64,000 nt of DNA. Source: Variovorax boronicumulans. GTDB taxonomy: Bacteria; Pseudomonadota; Gammaproteobacteria; Burkholderiales; Burkholderiaceae_C. The stretch covers positions 310,001 to 374,000 of the forward strand of contig NZ_JAUSSG010000004.1 of assembly GCF_030812215.1 (NCBI RefSeq), given 5' to 3'. The notes below the pieces were generated by a model. It searched no databases. It worked only from the letters and a program-made list of their open reading frames with translations, and had not been told where the DNA came from. Within the stretch, counting starts at the first letter, position 1; every line of letters starts with the position of its first letter. The position numbers and the translations under genes were made by a program. Positions 26,201-34,387 of the stretch are shown piece by piece.

Positions 26201-29200
26201 CCACGGCTTCCGCTGCTTCCGTCACGTCCGCGGCAGCTTCCTGCGCGGCGGCGGGTTCCGGCGTCTCTTCTTCGACAGCGGCGACCGGTGGTTCGGCAGG
26301 AGACGCTTCCACCGGGGCCGCGACGGCTGCCACGGGCTCGGGCTCGGGTTCCAGATCCAGCGTCAGCTCCAGCTCGGGCAGCGCGGCCGGCGCCTCCAGC
26401 GGGGGCAAGGCCATGTCGTTGGCCTTGGGCTCGTTCGCGGGCACAGGCAGCGGGCTCAGGTCCCAGGCGAAGTCCGGCAGGCTGGTGGCGGTCGGCACGG
26501 TGGCCTCGATGCCCGCTTCGGGCTCGGCCTGCGCAGCGGCCGGCTCGGCGGGCGCCTGCGTCTTTGCGGGCGCCAGGAAATCGAAGTCTTCCCCGCTGGG
26601 CAGCGCCGCCAGCGGTGCGGGCGACGTGGGCTCCTTCGTCTCGAAATCGATGAAGTCGGTGGACGTGAAGTCGTCGTCCGCGTCCGCGGACGCGGGCTTC
26701 TGCGGCTCCTCGAGCGCGGGCAGTTCGGGAAGCGGTTCGGGCGCGGCCTGCGCCGGGAGGTCCGGCAGGAACGACAGGTCGGGCAGCGGCGGCAGTTCGG
26801 GCTCGGCGGCAATGTGGCGGGCGGCCACGGCCAGTTGCTCGGCGTCGACCACGCGCACCGGCGGTGGCACGGGCTCGCCGGCCATCAGCGCATCGGCCAC
26901 GCGGCTGAACGGGGCGGCCTGCCAGGAATGCGATTCACCCGATGCGATGGCTTCGACCCACTGGCCGAAGTCGCGCAGCGTGCGCTCGGTGGCCGACAGC
27001 ATCTCCGGCGTGGCGGGACGCTGGTCTGCCAGCCAGGTGTTGAGCACCTGCTCGAGCGACCAGGCGGCATCGCCGAAGTCGGTGAGACCGACCATGCGCG
27101 AGCTGCCCTTGAGCGTGTGGAACGCACGGCGCAGGATGGTGAGTTCTTCGACGTCGTCCGGATGGCTGCCCAGTTCGGTGATGGCGGCCAGGCCGTTGTG
27201 CACCACCTCGCGGGCTTCGTCCAGGAAGATGTTCTGGAGGTCGTCTTCTTCGAGTTCGGTGACTTCGGTGTCGGGCAGCGCGCCCGGCCCGGTGATCTTG
27301 GAGGTCCAGCTCTCGGCCTTGCGGCTGAATTCCTCGAGCGGCGTCGGCTTGGTCTTCTTGGCGGGTGCGGCGAGCGCGGCGAGCTTCGAGGCAATTTGCG
27401 CGTCGACTTCCTCGATGCTGAGCACCGGTTCGGCGGCGGGGGCCGCAGCTTCGCCTTCGTGGCCTTCGGCAGCCTGCCGGCCCATCAGCGGCTTGAGTTC
27501 GCCGGCCTCGGCGTCGAACACGAACAGGCGCTTGGCCAGCGCGGGCTGGTAGCCCAGCATGTCGATCAGGAAGCCCAGTGCGCCCAGGTTGTTGCCCAGT
27601 GCGTCGAAGCCGGCCATTTCCTCGGCGGGAGAGGTGCTGACCAGCATGGCCTCGACGTCTTCGCGCATGCGCTGCACGGTGAGCGCGGCCTGGTCGAGGC
27701 CGAGCACGGAGAACACGCCGCGCATCTGCATCAATTGCGTCGGCACGGTGCGCAGCAGCCCCTTTTCGGCGGGGCGGCGGAAGTACTGGTCGAGCGACTT
27801 CTCGAGTTCGCTCAGGTGGCTGCGCAGCTCGTCGACCACGGTGCCCATGGTCTGGCGATCGCTCACGCGGCGGTACAGGTCTTCCATCCACGGCTCGAGC
27901 GGCTCGGAATGGCCGCCCGCGCGCACGCGCTCGATGCGGCCCGCAAGCTGCAACGTGCGGGCGGTGAGCTGCGGATCGCTGGGATCGAGGTCTTCGAGCG
28001 CGGCTTCCAGGTACAGCACCGAGGTGGCGACTTCCATCGCCAGTTCGGTGTCGGGCGGCTGGCCCGACTTGACGGAAGCCTCGACGGCATGCGACAGCGC
28101 CTCGACCATCGGCAGGCTCGGCGGATGCAGTTTCTGCAGCGATTCGCCCAGTTGCGCGAAGGTGTCGGCCACTTGGCGCGTGCGGGTGATGTCGCCGCCC
28201 GAGAGCGCCGACCACATTTCCTTGGCGGTCTCGATGCGCTTGCGGGCCTGCGTGAGCACCAGCGGATCGAAGCGGCCGAACTGCTCGACGGTGTAGTCGA
28301 TGTAGTGCTCGTGAGCCACGCCCCAGGCGCTGCGCACGGTGCGCAGGGTGGCGGCCTCGTCGCGAGCGGTGGGCACGGCCTGTGCGCAGAAGAACAGGAG
28401 ATCCTGGCCGAGACGGTCGGACACCAGGCTGTCGCCGCGCGCCAGCGTGGCGTATTGCAGCAGCACGCGGGTGGCGGCACGCTTGACGTAGGCGTCGGCG
28501 GGAATCAGGCCGAGCGACAGGGCTTCGAAGAAGCCCGCGGCCAGCGTCCAGAAGCTGGCGACGCGGGGCAGCAGCGCGCCGCGTCCGAGCCCCAGGCACA
28601 AGCCCTGCAGGCGCTTGGCGGCCTCGGCGTCGCCGGACTTGACCAGCTGCAGCACTTCGCGGTCGAGCCGCGAGCGCACGGCCGGGTCGTAGGCGACGGC
28701 GGCCTGCGTGAGCGCAGGCTTGATCTCGACCCAGCGCCAGGCGGTGCTCCAGAGATCGGCCGGATGAACGCGCTCGTTGCCGCCCAGTTCCAGCACATCG
28801 CGATATTGGGGAAAGAGCGCGACCGACGACACGGGCTTGCCGGCCAGCAGCGCACTCAGGAAATCGGTGACGGCAAAGCCGGCACGCTCGATCTTCAGCA
28901 CGGCGCTGTCGGTGCAGCGCTGCGGTTCGGCAATGAAGCCCTGCACCGCGAATTCGATGGCGCCGAGCACCAGCGCAGGCGAGGAATGCCCCACCATCTG
29001 CAGCGCACCGACGGTCTGGTGCAGTTGCTGGCGGGCCATCTGCAGCGGGCCGCTCTCGGGCTCCGCTGCACCGCCCACGTCGCGCACGAAGCGCCGCAAC
29101 GACTTGCCCACACCGTCGAGGGATTTCTGGATTTCTCCCAGCACCCAGGCCAACGGCCCGAGGTCTTCGGTGGCCGGCAGGTTGCCGGCGATGGGGGCCG

Positions 29201-29222
29201 TGGCAGGGGTTTGAATCGACAC
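23214..29222 (-). CDS. chpA: Hybrid chemotaxis-type histidine kinase of the Pil-Chp system (ChpA/PilL)
   Basis: A 2002-residue CheA-type kinase that controls twitching motility. Three histidine phosphotransfer sites are clear: HTLKGSSRMVG near 700, HSLAGSSATVGF near 1076 and HTLKGSARLAG near 1240, with more degenerate helical bundles before the first. A long Pro/Ala/Glu-rich linker lies near 830-1030. Next come a CheA dimerisation helix (after 1400), an ATPase domain with HLLRNCVAHGIED near 1560, a CheW-like domain, and a C-terminal receiver domain with VVLSDIEMPRMDGF near 1925. The start is a GTG at 29222. It ends the pilG-pilH-pilI-pilJ-chpA operon. Confidence 0.95.
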   Translation of the reverse strand: MSIQTPATAPIAGNLPATEDLGPLAWVLGEIQKSLDGVGKSLRRFVRDVGGAAEPESGPLQMARQQLHQTVGALQMVGHSSPALVLGAIEFAVQGFIAEPQRCTDSAVLKIERAGFAVTDFLSALLAGKPVSSVALFPQYRDVLELGGNERVHPADLWSTAWRWVEIKPALTQAAVAYDPAVRSRLDREVLQLVKSGDAEAAKRLQGLCLGLGRGALLPRVASFWTLAAGFFEALSLGLIPADAYVKRAATRVLLQYATLARGDSLVSDRLGQDLLFFCAQAVPTARDEAATLRTVRSAWGVAHEHYIDYTVEQFGRFDPLVLTQARKRIETAKEMWSALSGGDITRTRQVADTFAQLGESLQKLHPPSLPMVEALSHAVEASVKSGQPPDTELAMEVATSVLYLEAALEDLDPSDPQLTARTLQLAGRIERVRAGGHSEPLEPWMEDLYRRVSDRQTMGTVVDELRSHLSELEKSLDQYFRRPAEKGLLRTVPTQLMQMRGVFSVLGLDQAALTVQRMREDVEAMLVSTSPAEEMAGFDALGNNLGALGFLIDMLGYQPALAKRLFVFDAEAGELKPLMGRQAAEGHEGEAAAPAAEPVLSIEEVDAQIASKLAALAAPAKKTKPTPLEEFSRKAESWTSKITGPGALPDTEVTELEEDDLQNIFLDEAREVVHNGLAAITELGSHPDDVEELTILRRAFHTLKGSSRMVGLTDFGDAAWSLEQVLNTWLADQRPATPEMLSATERTLRDFGQWVEAIASGESHSWQAAPFSRVADALMAGEPVPPPVRVVDAEQLAVAARHIAAEPELPPLPDLSFLPDLPAQAAPEPLPELPALEEPQKPASADADDDFTSTDFIDFETKEPTSPAPLAALPSGEDFDFLAPAKTQAPAEPAAAQAEPEAGIEATVPTATSLPDFAWDLSPLPVPANEPKANDMALPPLEAPAALPELELTLDLEPEPEPVAAVAAPVEASPAEPPVAAVEEETPEPAAAQEAAADVTEAAEAVEVAEEELSASSSAEDQVKVIGPLRIGIALYNVYLNEADEWSRQLATDVGEWALESHERLPDSTIALAHSLAGSSATVGFHSLSGMARLLESALQHLQMQGSGTREQGVVLVAAADELRRLLHQFAVGFLRDPAEGTLQALRDIAAAPMPLEAAVRSEVRPFQQIVSNDGMADVALDDSEDAIDLADAVDADLFPIFEEEAADLLPQLGEALRQWSHHPDDGAPRASVLRTLHTLKGSARLAGAMRLGERAHRMESEIEVLGSQGAERADIEKLLTRLDALQATFDALRAADDATQVEMAQLVAAATAPVPAVSIAQVAAADVGVPANDEDASPVEPGEAGAIAESGVRMLQPRPAPALLAPLRAASGQAVRIRTQLLDRLVAQTGEVIITRSRLEAELGQLRGSLSDLTGNLDRLRQQLRDIEVQAESQMQSRLAQAKDSQQSFDPLEFDRFTRVQELTRMMAESVNDVATVQRTLQKTVQATEDDLSVQARQTRELQRGLLRTRMVEFEGISDRLYRVVRQASKDTGKQVRLDIVGGSIEMDRGVLDRMTPAFEHLLRNCVAHGIEDSAAREKAGKDASGLIVIDLHHEGNDVSVSFRDDGAGLDQKRIAERARALGLLAGDQELTPEEATELIFKPGFSTAGQVSELAGRGIGMDVVRAQISALGGRIETHSTAGQGTTFKLVLPLTTAVTHVVMLRAGEVSIGVPSNLVELVQRVSGTDLEAAYLHNSHPFGSEQVPFYWAGALLQASTRSEHAGAKNNTLVIVRSAAQRVALHVDEVLGNQEVVVKNLGPQLARLPGLAGISVLASGAVALIYNPVALAAVHGDQARQRQAAALVVPAHAASATADQGAPQEPMPVLAPVAPLVPLVLVVDDSITVRRVTQRLLQREGYRVSLAADGLQALERLQQERPSVVLSDIEMPRMDGFDLARNIRADAALAELPIIMITSRIAEKHRDYARTLGVNHYLGKPYSEEELLRLVRAYTSEAALAAAA

Positions 29223-29257
29223 GTGGTTGCTCGCCGTTCTTATCTATCTGTCAGTTG

Positions 29258-31576
29258 TCAGGCAATCTTGAAACGGGCGACCGAGCGGCGCAGTTCCTCG
29301 GCCATCTGCGAGAGCTCGCGCACCTGCTGGGCCGTGGTCCGCGTACCTTCACCGGTCTGCTCGGTCACCGCAAAAATGTGCTGGATGTTGGCAGCCACCA
29401 CGTTGGCCGAATCGGCTTCGCGGGAGGCGGACTGCGAAATCTGCTCGATCAGCTCGGCGAGGCGGCGCGACACGCGGTCGATCTCGGTCAGCGCGGTACC
29501 TGCGTTGTCGGACAGCTTGGCCCCCTCGACCACACCCTGCGTGGAACGCTCCATGGCGCCCACCGCATCCTGCGTGTCGGTCTGAATCGCCTTCACCAGC
29601 GCCGAAATCTGGCGCGTGGCGTCTGCGGAGCGTTCGGCCAGTCGCTGAACTTCTTCCGCCACCACCGAGAAGCCTCGGCCGGCTTCACCGGCCGATGCGG
29701 CCTGAATGGCGGCGTTCAGGGCCAGCACGTTCGTCTGTTCGGTAATGTCCGAGATCAGCTCGGTGATTTCGCCAATCTCTTGCGACGACTCGCCCAAGCG
29801 CTTGATCCGCTTGGAGGTTTCCTGGATCTGGTCGCGGATGGAGTTCATACCGCCGATGGCGTTCTGCACGGCCTGCAGGCCCGACGATGCGGCTTGCAGC
29901 GACTGGCGCGCCACCGTGGCGGACTCTTGCGCTTGCGAGGACACGCCGTTGATTCGCTCGGCCATGGTCAGCACCGACTGGCCGGTTTCGCGAATCTCGC
30001 GCAGCTGTTCGGTCGAGGCGGCGAGCAGTTCGGTCGAGGTGCTTTCCACCTGCGACGTCGTCTGCGCCACGCGGGTGGCCGTGTTCTGCACGTTGCCCAC
30101 CAGCAAGCGCAGTTCTTCCACCGTGTAGTTCACCGAGTCGGCGATGGCGCCGGTGATGTCCTCGGTCACGGTTGCTTCCTGCGTCAGGTCGCCTTCGGCC
30201 ACTGTCTGCAGTTCGTTCATCAGCCGAAGAATGGCGGCCTGGTTGGCGTTGTTGATGCGGCCGGCTTCTTCCGAAATCTGCTCGGCAGCCAGACGCTCGC
30301 GCTCGGCGTTGGCGGCGCGTTCGCGGCCTTCGCGCACCTGCACGAAACCGATGGCGCCGGCGAATGCCAGGGCGGCCAGCGACAGCACGAACAGCAAGAC
30401 GATCGTTCCGGCACCGAGGCCCGTGCGAGCGGACAGCTTGTCCTGCAGGTCGCCCAGCGACTTACGCAGCGGCTCGCTGTCGGTCAGGATGGAAGCCTGT
30501 GCTTCGCGCGCCGCCACCAGGCCCTGCAGGTTGCCCAGAATGGCGGAAGCCTGCGTGCGCATCTGCTCGTAGGTCTTCAGGATGGCTTCGAGCTGCTGGC
30601 GCGTCTGCGGGTCCTTCGAGCCGGGGAAGCGCTGCTGCGCATTGCCGTCGAGCAGGCCGCGGGTGGTTTCCTGGAAGGTGTTCAGGTCCTTGCCCAGCAG
30701 GAACACGGCGTCGGGGTTCACGCCCTCGACCGTGAAGAATTCGTTGGTCGACTTGCCGATGCGCTGCGTCAGCATCACGAGCTGGCCGGCGGCGGAAATT
30801 TCGGGCAGCGTGGCGTTCTGCTGCATCTTCAGCGACGCGACGGTTTCCGTCATTTCGAGCAGCGTGGACGACTGCTGGTTGATGTCGCGCAAGGCGGCAC
30901 CCACCTGGGTCAGGATCTGGCGCTGGGCCAGCACGGCCTTGGCACTGGTGTCGGCGCGTGCAACGAGAGGATTGATCTTGTTCATCTCCTCGTCGTACTG
31001 GTTGCCCACGCGTTCGAGGCGCAACGCGTCGTCGCCGTTGGTGAGACCCGCGACGCGGCGCGTCAGGTCGTCGGCGCTGTCCTTCACTTCGACGAACGCC
31101 GAGGCGCTGCCGACGAGGGCCTGGGAGATCGACTTGGCAAGACGCTGCGACTGCATCAGTGACTGGCCGGTGGCGGCCACCTGCTGGGCGAGGCGTTCCG
31201 CGCGAAGAATGGCGGAGCCGGCCACCAGGAGCAGCAGCAACACCGTGACGGCCAGCAGGATGGCCAGGATCCGCTGCTGCTTTGCCTGGCTGGAGCCCTC
31301 CCGGCCCGCGGCCGGGACGGCATCGAGCGCCGCCGCGTCGAGCGCGTCGGGGTTCTCGCCGCCGGCCAGGCCGCCGCCGTCGGCGAAGCCGGTGGGCGCG
31401 GGCGCAGCGGCGGAGGCGCTTTCGCCCTTCCTCGCGATGCGTACGGTTTTCTCGTCCGGAACCTGAACCGTATCGACATCGTCGAGCGATATCGAACCGG
31501 AGCCGTCGACGCGGGCCTTGTCGTTCCCGTTGCTCACGGGCAGTAATTTCTTGAACTTGTCGGCGATCGAGCTCAC
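29258..31576 (-). CDS. pilJ: Methyl-accepting chemotaxis protein PilJ
   Basis: A 772-residue chemoreceptor of the type IV pilus signalling system. The first 105 residues are cytoplasmic and disordered, the first membrane helix is near 106-125 (ILAILLAVTVLLLLLVAG), and a long periplasmic helical region with two type IV pili MCP-like repeats follows. A second membrane helix lies near 390, then a HAMP-like region and the signalling core with EAGRGFSVVAEEVQRLAERS. The start is a GTG at 31576 with an AAGGAC site. It is 42 bp from pilI and 35 bp from chpA. Pseudomonas PilJ has only a short N-terminal cytoplasmic tail, so the long one here is notable. Confidence 0.95.
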   Translation of the reverse strand: MSSIADKFKKLLPVSNGNDKARVDGSGSISLDDVDTVQVPDEKTVRIARKGESASAAAPAPTGFADGGGLAGGENPDALDAAALDAVPAAGREGSSQAKQQRILAILLAVTVLLLLLVAGSAILRAERLAQQVAATGQSLMQSQRLAKSISQALVGSASAFVEVKDSADDLTRRVAGLTNGDDALRLERVGNQYDEEMNKINPLVARADTSAKAVLAQRQILTQVGAALRDINQQSSTLLEMTETVASLKMQQNATLPEISAAGQLVMLTQRIGKSTNEFFTVEGVNPDAVFLLGKDLNTFQETTRGLLDGNAQQRFPGSKDPQTRQQLEAILKTYEQMRTQASAILGNLQGLVAAREAQASILTDSEPLRKSLGDLQDKLSARTGLGAGTIVLLFVLSLAALAFAGAIGFVQVREGRERAANAERERLAAEQISEEAGRINNANQAAILRLMNELQTVAEGDLTQEATVTEDITGAIADSVNYTVEELRLLVGNVQNTATRVAQTTSQVESTSTELLAASTEQLREIRETGQSVLTMAERINGVSSQAQESATVARQSLQAASSGLQAVQNAIGGMNSIRDQIQETSKRIKRLGESSQEIGEITELISDITEQTNVLALNAAIQAASAGEAGRGFSVVAEEVQRLAERSADATRQISALVKAIQTDTQDAVGAMERSTQGVVEGAKLSDNAGTALTEIDRVSRRLAELIEQISQSASREADSANVVAANIQHIFAVTEQTGEGTRTTAQQVRELSQMAEELRRSVARFKIA

Positions 31577-31618
31577 GGTCGGTCCTTCAGGTGGTTGCCA
31601 GTGCTGCGTGCCAAGGCA

Positions 31619-32152
31619 CTACGCACCAATACTCAAAAACTGGGGTTGCTGCGAAAGCGCCTGCAGGTTGACTTCCTGCCAGCGCTCCCCTGCTGCGTCG
31701 GTGTACAGATGCCCATGCCACGCAGGTGCTTCTGCGCCCGGAGGTTCGGAGGCCGTGAAGGCCTCCGCGCCCCGCAACCCCGCCAGTCGGTCGACCAGCA
31801 ATGCGCAGTTGACTTCGAGCAGCTCGTTGAATGCAACGAGCCGCGATTGGATGCGCGCCGCCTCGGTGGCGGCCAGTGCGCCGGACCCGCCGGTGGCGAA
31901 GCCCGAGAGCTGGACGACGCCATAGAGGCCGCCGCGCAGGTTGGCGACGCCAAGGAACCACGGCGCCGTGTAAGGCACGGGCTGCGGCGGCGTCCAGGGA
32001 AAGATTTCGCCGGCGTGTCCCAGCGGGAAGAGGTACTTGCCCTCGCCCGCCTCGACGGCCAGCCACGTCGCGGCCACGCCTGTCGTGCGCGCAGCCTGCA
32101 GACGGCTTGCGAGCCGGGACTGGAAGGCTCTCAGTGCGTCGCGATTCGCCAT
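31619..32152 (-). CDS. pilI: CheW-like adaptor protein PilI
   Basis: A 177-residue CheW-family adaptor that couples the receptor PilJ to the kinase ChpA. The CheW fold is visible in WLAVEAGEGKYLFPLGHAGEI, the PWFLGVANLRGGLYGVVQLSGFA segment (the classic NLRG motif of CheW) and the C-terminal strands. A helical extension of about 30 residues precedes the CheW domain. It starts 19 bp after pilH and is followed by pilJ after 42 bp. Missing pieces of the pathway (methyltransferase PilK and methylesterase ChpB) are not found in this block. Confidence 0.93.
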   Translation of the reverse strand: MANRDALRAFQSRLASRLQAARTTGVAATWLAVEAGEGKYLFPLGHAGEIFPWTPPQPVPYTAPWFLGVANLRGGLYGVVQLSGFATGGSGALAATEAARIQSRLVAFNELLEVNCALLVDRLAGLRGAEAFTASEPPGAEAPAWHGHLYTDAAGERWQEVNLQALSQQPQFLSIGA

Positions 32153-32171
32153 GGACTCAGCCGACTCCTGC

Positions 32172-32537
32172 TCAGGCCAGCGCGCTGATCTTGGACATCA
32201 GATCGGCCGCGTTGACCGGCTTCACGATGTAGTCGCGTGCGCCCTGGCGCATGCCCCAGACGCGATCGGTTTCCTGGTTCTTGCTGGTGCACAGGATGAT
32301 CGGGATGGCCGCGTACTTCGGGTCGCGGGCGATGGCGCGCGTGAGCTGAAAGCCGTTCTGGCCGGGCATGACCACGTCCATGAGGATCAGGTCGGGCTGG
32401 TCTTCCTCGAGGCGGCGCATCGCGTCGTCGGCGTTTTCGGCCGTCTTCACGGCGAAGCCGTTCTTCTGGAGGAGGTCGGTCAGAAACACCAATTCAGTCT
32501 TGGAGTCGTCGACGACGAGGATTTTTCGAATAGGCAT
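32172..32537 (-). CDS. pilH: Response regulator PilH
   Basis: A 121-residue single receiver domain, like CheY. It has the acidic pocket VVDDSKTELVFL, the phosphoacceptor aspartate in LILMDVVMPGQNGFQ (about residue 52), the conserved threonine/serine after LCTSKNQ and the lysine in YIVKPVNAADLM. PilH modulates pilus retraction and opposes or buffers PilG output in Pseudomonas. The start overlaps the pilG stop by one base (TAATG), so translation is coupled. It is followed by pilI after 19 bp. Confidence 0.95.
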   Translation of the reverse strand: MPIRKILVVDDSKTELVFLTDLLQKNGFAVKTAENADDAMRRLEEDQPDLILMDVVMPGQNGFQLTRAIARDPKYAAIPIILCTSKNQETDRVWGMRQGARDYIVKPVNAADLMSKISALA

Positions 32538-32935
32538 TACTGCACTTCCTGTTGAACGATGCCAAACTGCTGCACGGCCTGCAGCAGTTGGTCTTTGGTG
32601 AAAGGCTTGGTCAGGTAGTCTTGCGACCCCACCATGCGGCCGCGGGCCTTGTCGAATACGCCGTCTTTCGACGACAGCATGACGACTGGAACCTTGGAGA
32701 AATGAGCGTTGCGCTTGATGATGGCGCAGGTCTGGTAGCCATCGAGACGCGGCATGAGGATGTCGCAGAAAATCAGATGGGGCTTGTGGTCGTTAACCTT
32801 GGAGAGCGCATCGAAACCGTCTTCCGCCAGAAGAACCTCGTGCCCACCCTGCTTCAGAAAAATCTCGGCACTGCGCCGGATGGTGTTGCTGTCATCGATG
32901 ACCAGCACCTTGTAACCTGATCCATTCGGGCCCAT
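32537..32935 (-). CDS. pilG: Response regulator PilG
   Basis: A 132-residue single receiver domain of the Pil-Chp pathway. Motifs are VLVIDDSNTIRRSAE, the phosphoacceptor aspartate in LIFCDILMPRLDGYQ (about 57), VVMLSSKDGVFDK and the lysine in YLTKPFTKDQLL. PilG drives pilus extension in Pseudomonas by acting with the FimL/CyaB branch. It is the first gene of the pilGHIJ-chpA operon, 79 bp after the rubredoxin gene on the same strand. The ATG at 32935 gives the usual family start MGPNG...VLVIDDSN. Confidence 0.95.
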   Translation of the reverse strand: MGPNGSGYKVLVIDDSNTIRRSAEIFLKQGGHEVLLAEDGFDALSKVNDHKPHLIFCDILMPRLDGYQTCAIIKRNAHFSKVPVVMLSSKDGVFDKARGRMVGSQDYLTKPFTKDQLLQAVQQFGIVQQEVQ

Positions 32936-33014
32936 TGCAAACGCTCCTGCTCATGAGACTTGGATGCCCGCCGCGCCGTACATCGACGCAGATCGCGTAG
33001 CCCTATGCCAATCT

Positions 33015-33185
33015 TCAGATTTCAACCATTTCGAAGTCTTCCTTGCGTGCACCGCACTCAGGACAGGTCCAGTTCATCGGAACATCGGCCCAGGCCGTGC
33101 CTGCCGCGATCCCGTCTTCCGGTACACCAACCGCTTCGTCATAGATCCACCCACAAATCAGGCACATCCAAGTTTTCGTATTCAT
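33015..33185 (-). CDS. rubA: Rubredoxin
   Basis: A 56-residue iron protein. The two cysteine pairs bind one iron atom: CLICG (Cys8, Cys11) and CPECG (Cys41, Cys44). The family sequence [15 protein letters not shown] and the end [10 protein letters not shown] are plain. Rubredoxins carry single electrons, for example to alkane hydroxylases or in oxygen defence; the partner is not shown here. The gene is shorter than the usual annotation cut-off but is clear. It lies upstream of pilG on the same strand, is divergent from thiD, and that order is common in Burkholderiales. The ATG at 33185 has no strong ribosome site. Confidence 0.95.
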   Translation of the reverse strand: MNTKTWMCLICGWIYDEAVGVPEDGIAAGTAWADVPMNWTCPECGARKEDFEMVEI

Positions 33186-33296
33186 CGGAGCTTAAAGTCC
33201 TTGTTCATTAAATGCAACGAGTGTATCTATGCGTATCTCACCGTCGAGCCATAAACGTCGCGCCTATGCCACCATCCAGGGGATTCCGCCCGGCGT

Positions 33297-34259
33297 ATGA
33301 CCATCTACTTACTTCCAGCAGACAACGCCCGCAAACCGGGCGATCTTAACGACCCCTCGCAGGACGCCGAGGAGCTCGCCGAACGCGACCTGAATCCGCC
33401 CTGCGTGCTGGTCTTCAACGCCAGCGATCCGAGCGGTGCCGGCGGCCTGGGAGCCGACGCCCTCGCCATGGCGTCGGTGGGCGCACACATTTTGCCCGTG
33501 GTGACGGGCGCCTACGCCCGGGACACGGCCGAGATATTCGACCATTTCGCGTTCGACGAGGAGGCCATCGCCGAGCAGGCGCGGGCCATCCTGGAGGACG
33601 TGGAAGTCCAGCTGATCAAGGTGGGCTTCGTCGGAACGCCCGACGCCCTGAGCACGATCGCCGAGACCGCCTCCGACTACCCGGAGGTGCCCGTGGTGGC
33701 CTACATGCCCAACCTGTCCTGGTGGGACGAGAACCAGATCGAGGCCTATCTGGACGCTTTTCGCGAGCTCGTTCTGCCCCAGACAACAGTGTTGGTCGGA
33801 AACCACAGCACGCTCTGGCGCTGGCTGCTTCCGGACTGGAGCGGCGAGCGTGCACCCGGTGCGCGTGACATCGCCAAGGCCGCCGGCGAGTTCGGCGTGC
33901 CCTACACGCTGGTGACCGGCATGGTGCTGCCCGACCAGTTCATCGACAACGTGCTGGCCTCCCCGCAGTCGGTGCTCGTCAACGAGAAGTACGAGCGGCT
34001 CGAAGCGGTTTTCGCTGGCGCGGGCGACACACTCTCGGCCGCGCTGGCCGCACTGCTCGCGAGCGGCACCGATCTGGTCGCCGCCACCAGCGAAGCCCTG
34101 GCCTACATGGACCGGTGCCTGGACGCCGGTTTCCGCCCCGGCATGGGCCATGTGCTGCCCGACCGCCTGTTCTGGGCCGAGCCCGAGGACGACGAAGGCG
34201 ACGACGACCCCGACGCGCCCCAGGATTTCGCCTTGCCTCCCCATGACACCCGCCACTGA
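33297..34259 (+). CDS. thiD: Hydroxymethylpyrimidine / phosphomethylpyrimidine kinase family protein (ThiD-like)
   Basis: A 320-residue ribokinase-fold enzyme. It has the ThiD N-terminal signature [34 protein letters not shown] split over two lines of structure and, near residue 240, the anion-hole motif [17 protein letters not shown] with the catalytic aspartate. ThiD phosphorylates hydroxymethylpyrimidine and its monophosphate for thiamine synthesis. Compared with typical ThiD (about 270 residues) it has an extra acidic N-terminus and an acidic tail ([12 protein letters not shown]), and the middle part differs ([17 protein letters not shown]), so a paralogue with changed substrate is possible. 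It is divergent from rubredoxin. Confidence 0.8.
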   Translation: MTIYLLPADNARKPGDLNDPSQDAEELAERDLNPPCVLVFNASDPSGAGGLGADALAMASVGAHILPVVTGAYARDTAEIFDHFAFDEEAIAEQARAILEDVEVQLIKVGFVGTPDALSTIAETASDYPEVPVVAYMPNLSWWDENQIEAYLDAFRELVLPQTTVLVGNHSTLWRWLLPDWSGERAPGARDIAKAAGEFGVPYTLVTGMVLPDQFIDNVLASPQSVLVNEKYERLEAVFAGAGDTLSAALAALLASGTDLVAATSEALAYMDRCLDAGFRPGMGHVLPDRLFWAEPEDDEGDDDPDAPQDFALPPHDTRH

Positions 34260-34262
34260 ACT

Positions 34263-34356
34263 ATGTTGCTCGCCCCCAGGCTGCCCGCACTTCGTGTCGG
34301 TTCGCCAACCCCCTACCGGGGGCGGGCCGGCCGCTTCGGGCGGCCGTGCGCGGCGG
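34263..34356 (+). repeat. Dispersed structured element, copy 2 (variant tail)
   Basis: It begins three bases after the thiD stop with ATGTTGCTCGCCCCCAGG, then CGCACTTCGTGTCGGTTCG and CCCCC-TACC-GGGGG as in the other copies. After that the tail differs: a GGCCGC-TTCGG-GCGGCC hairpin replaces the 37-nt hairpin. It lies between thiD and hemL in the sense direction. Confidence 0.8.
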
Positions 34357-34387
34357 CCCTCCCCTGAAAACCTTCCCTTTCGCTGCG

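Noticed and set aside
21717..29585. An open frame of more than 2600 codons on the plus strand across phr and antisense to chpA
   Set aside because: It is a shadow of high-GC coding DNA: arginine-, alanine- and glycine-rich with no domain, overlapping two strongly supported genes in other frames.
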